NCBI GenBank assembly: GCA_944332505.1
Contig: CALVKC010000087.1
Coordinates: 1 to 5,272 of the forward strand
Source: an uncultured Bacilli bacterium
GTDB taxonomy: Bacteria; Bacillota_I; Bacilli_A; RF39; UBA660
Direction: 5' to 3'
DNA length: 5,272 bases
This document shows, one piece after another, positions 4,361 to 5,272 of the stretch. Below the pieces are notes generated by a model that saw nothing but the letters and a program-made list of their open reading frames with translations, was not told the origin of the DNA and searched no databases. Each line of letters starts with the position of its first letter. The first letter of the stretch is position 1. Made by a program: the position numbers and the translations under genes.

Positions 4361-5272
4361 ATGAGAAGGAAAAAAGAAACAAAACCAAAGATGAAGAAAA
4401 AAGTTTTAATAATAGTTTTGATTATAGCATTTGTAATAGTCATTTCAATAGCATTTAGCTTAATAAATATAGGAAACAATAAAATATATCCAAATATAGA
4501 CGTGCAAGGAGTATCTGTTTATGGAAAAGAACAAGAAGAGGCAAACACAGAGATAAATAAAATATATAATGAAAAAAAGTTAGCAGGCATTGTATTAAAA
4601 CAAGGAGATTATGAAACAACTATATCTTTTGATCAAATGGGAGTAAGTGCAGATGTTGGAAATGCTGTAACAAAAGCGTATTCTATAGGAAGAAATGGAA
4701 ATATTATTACAAATAATTATAATATTTTACTTAGATATTTTATTCCTCAAAATATAGAAATTAATTTTACAATAGACGAAAACAGTATAGATAAAATTAT
4801 AGAAGATGTAGAATCAAAACTACCAAATGTAGTTATAGATAATGATTATTATATAGATGGAGATAAATTAATTATAACAAAAGGAAAAGCAGGAGTTGTA
4901 ATAAACAAAGAAGAACTAAAACAAAAAATAATTGCAGAAATCAAAGATTTTTCAGATGATAATTATACAGTAGAAATACCTGTAACAGAAACATCTCCTG
5001 GCGAAATAAACATAGAAGAAATTGCAAATGAAATTACATGCGAACCTCAAAATGCTTACTTAAGTGAAGACCCTCTTGAAGTACATGCAGAACAAGATGG
5101 AGTGAGCTTAGCAATATCAATAGATGAATCTAAATCAATACTTGCAGAAGATAAAGAAGAGTATGAAATTCCACTAACAATAACAGAAGCAGAAATAAAG
5201 GTAACAGATTTAGGAGAAGATGCATTTCCAAATTTACTTGGAACTTGCACAACTAACTATGATGCAAGCAAT
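4361..5272 (+). CDS. VanW-family (YoaR-like) cell-wall protein, cut by the window end
   Basis: The frame is open from ATG to the last base (304 codons) with no stop, so the 3' end lies outside. A basic N-terminus (MRRKKETKPKMKKK) and one hydrophobic segment (about 15-37) make a signal anchor, with the rest outside the cell. Residues 43-210 look like the putative peptidoglycan-binding repeats found before VanW domains: YPNIDVQGVSVYG (43-55) and AYSIGRNGN (106-114) are typical. The last residues, FPNLLGTCTTNYDASN (289-304), match the usual beginning of the VanW domain, first noted in vancomycin-resistance clusters but widespread in Bacillota and of unclear biochemical role. This start has AAAAGGA (4346-4352) eight bases upstream. 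An in-frame ATG at 4289 would add 24 residues but lacks a ribosome-binding site. It is divergent from the XRE-S24 regulator, which may control it. It is not by itself evidence of vancomycin resistance. Confidence 0.88.
   Translation, partial: MRRKKETKPKMKKKVLIIVLIIAFVIVISIAFSLINIGNNKIYPNIDVQGVSVYGKEQEEANTEINKIYNEKKLAGIVLKQGDYETTISFDQMGVSADVGNAVTKAYSIGRNGNIITNNYNILLRYFIPQNIEINFTIDENSIDKIIEDVESKLPNVVIDNDYYIDGDKLIITKGKAGVVINKEELKQKIIAEIKDFSDDNYTVEIPVTETSPGEINIEEIANEITCEPQNAYLSEDPLEVHAEQDGVSLAISIDESKSILAEDKEEYEIPLTITEAEIKVTDLGEDAFPNLLGTCTTNYDASN

Noticed and set aside
4234..4479. Minus-strand frame rich in Phe/Leu/Ile
   Set aside because: It is the antisense of the A-rich leader and N-terminus of the VanW-family gene.
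5056..5250. 64-codon minus-strand frame inside the VanW-family gene
   Set aside because: It is a Ser-rich antisense shadow of a long coding frame that continues past the window.

Overview
The window is very AT-rich throughout (coding and non-coding). Its Shine-Dalgarno sites, promoters and rho-independent terminators are of Bacillota type, and its proteins look clostridial: a YmfI-like reductase, a VanW/YoaR-type wall protein, a CBM25/53-like module and an XRE-S24 regulator. It reads as chromosome from a low-GC clostridial-type bacterium. I see no transposase, phage structural gene, CRISPR array or rRNA.

Layout. Positions 1-53 are the terminator of a gene lying to the left. A near-consensus promoter (117-145) then drives a tRNA operon of tRNA-Lys(UUU), tRNA-Glu(UUC) and tRNA-Thr(UGU). 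The tRNA-Thr gene is split after the third anticodon base by a 228-nt insert (418-645). This insert folds by hand into a complete, ORF-less group I intron, with P1 to P9, a G-binding pair in P7, a U-G pair at the 5' splice site and a terminal G. This is the most notable feature of the window. A terminator at 711-739 closes the operon. A short-chain dehydrogenase follows (772-1515), most like the reductase that finishes the 5-aminopentanol modification of elongation factor P.

The middle block is on the minus strand and, read in its own direction, holds three separately terminated units: an XRE-S24 (LexA/CI-like) regulator (4025-3447), a small protein with a starch-binding-like module and a basic tail (3256-2789), and a multi-pass membrane protein of unknown function (2691-1609). 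Each of the first two has a recognisable sigma-A-type promoter and a downstream terminator. The membrane gene converges with the reductase gene on a shared bidirectional terminator.

On the right, a 335-bp AT-rich divergent region separates the regulator from a plus-strand VanW-family cell-wall protein (from 4361) that runs off the window with its VanW domain just beginning. The divergent region holds the regulator's promoter, a pair of direct repeats 20 bp apart and a 16-bp palindrome, all candidate binding sites for the regulator.

The genes do not form one obvious pathway. The left part concerns translation (tRNAs and possibly EF-P modification). The right part is a regulator beside envelope or carbohydrate-related proteins. 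Any functional link between them is inference.
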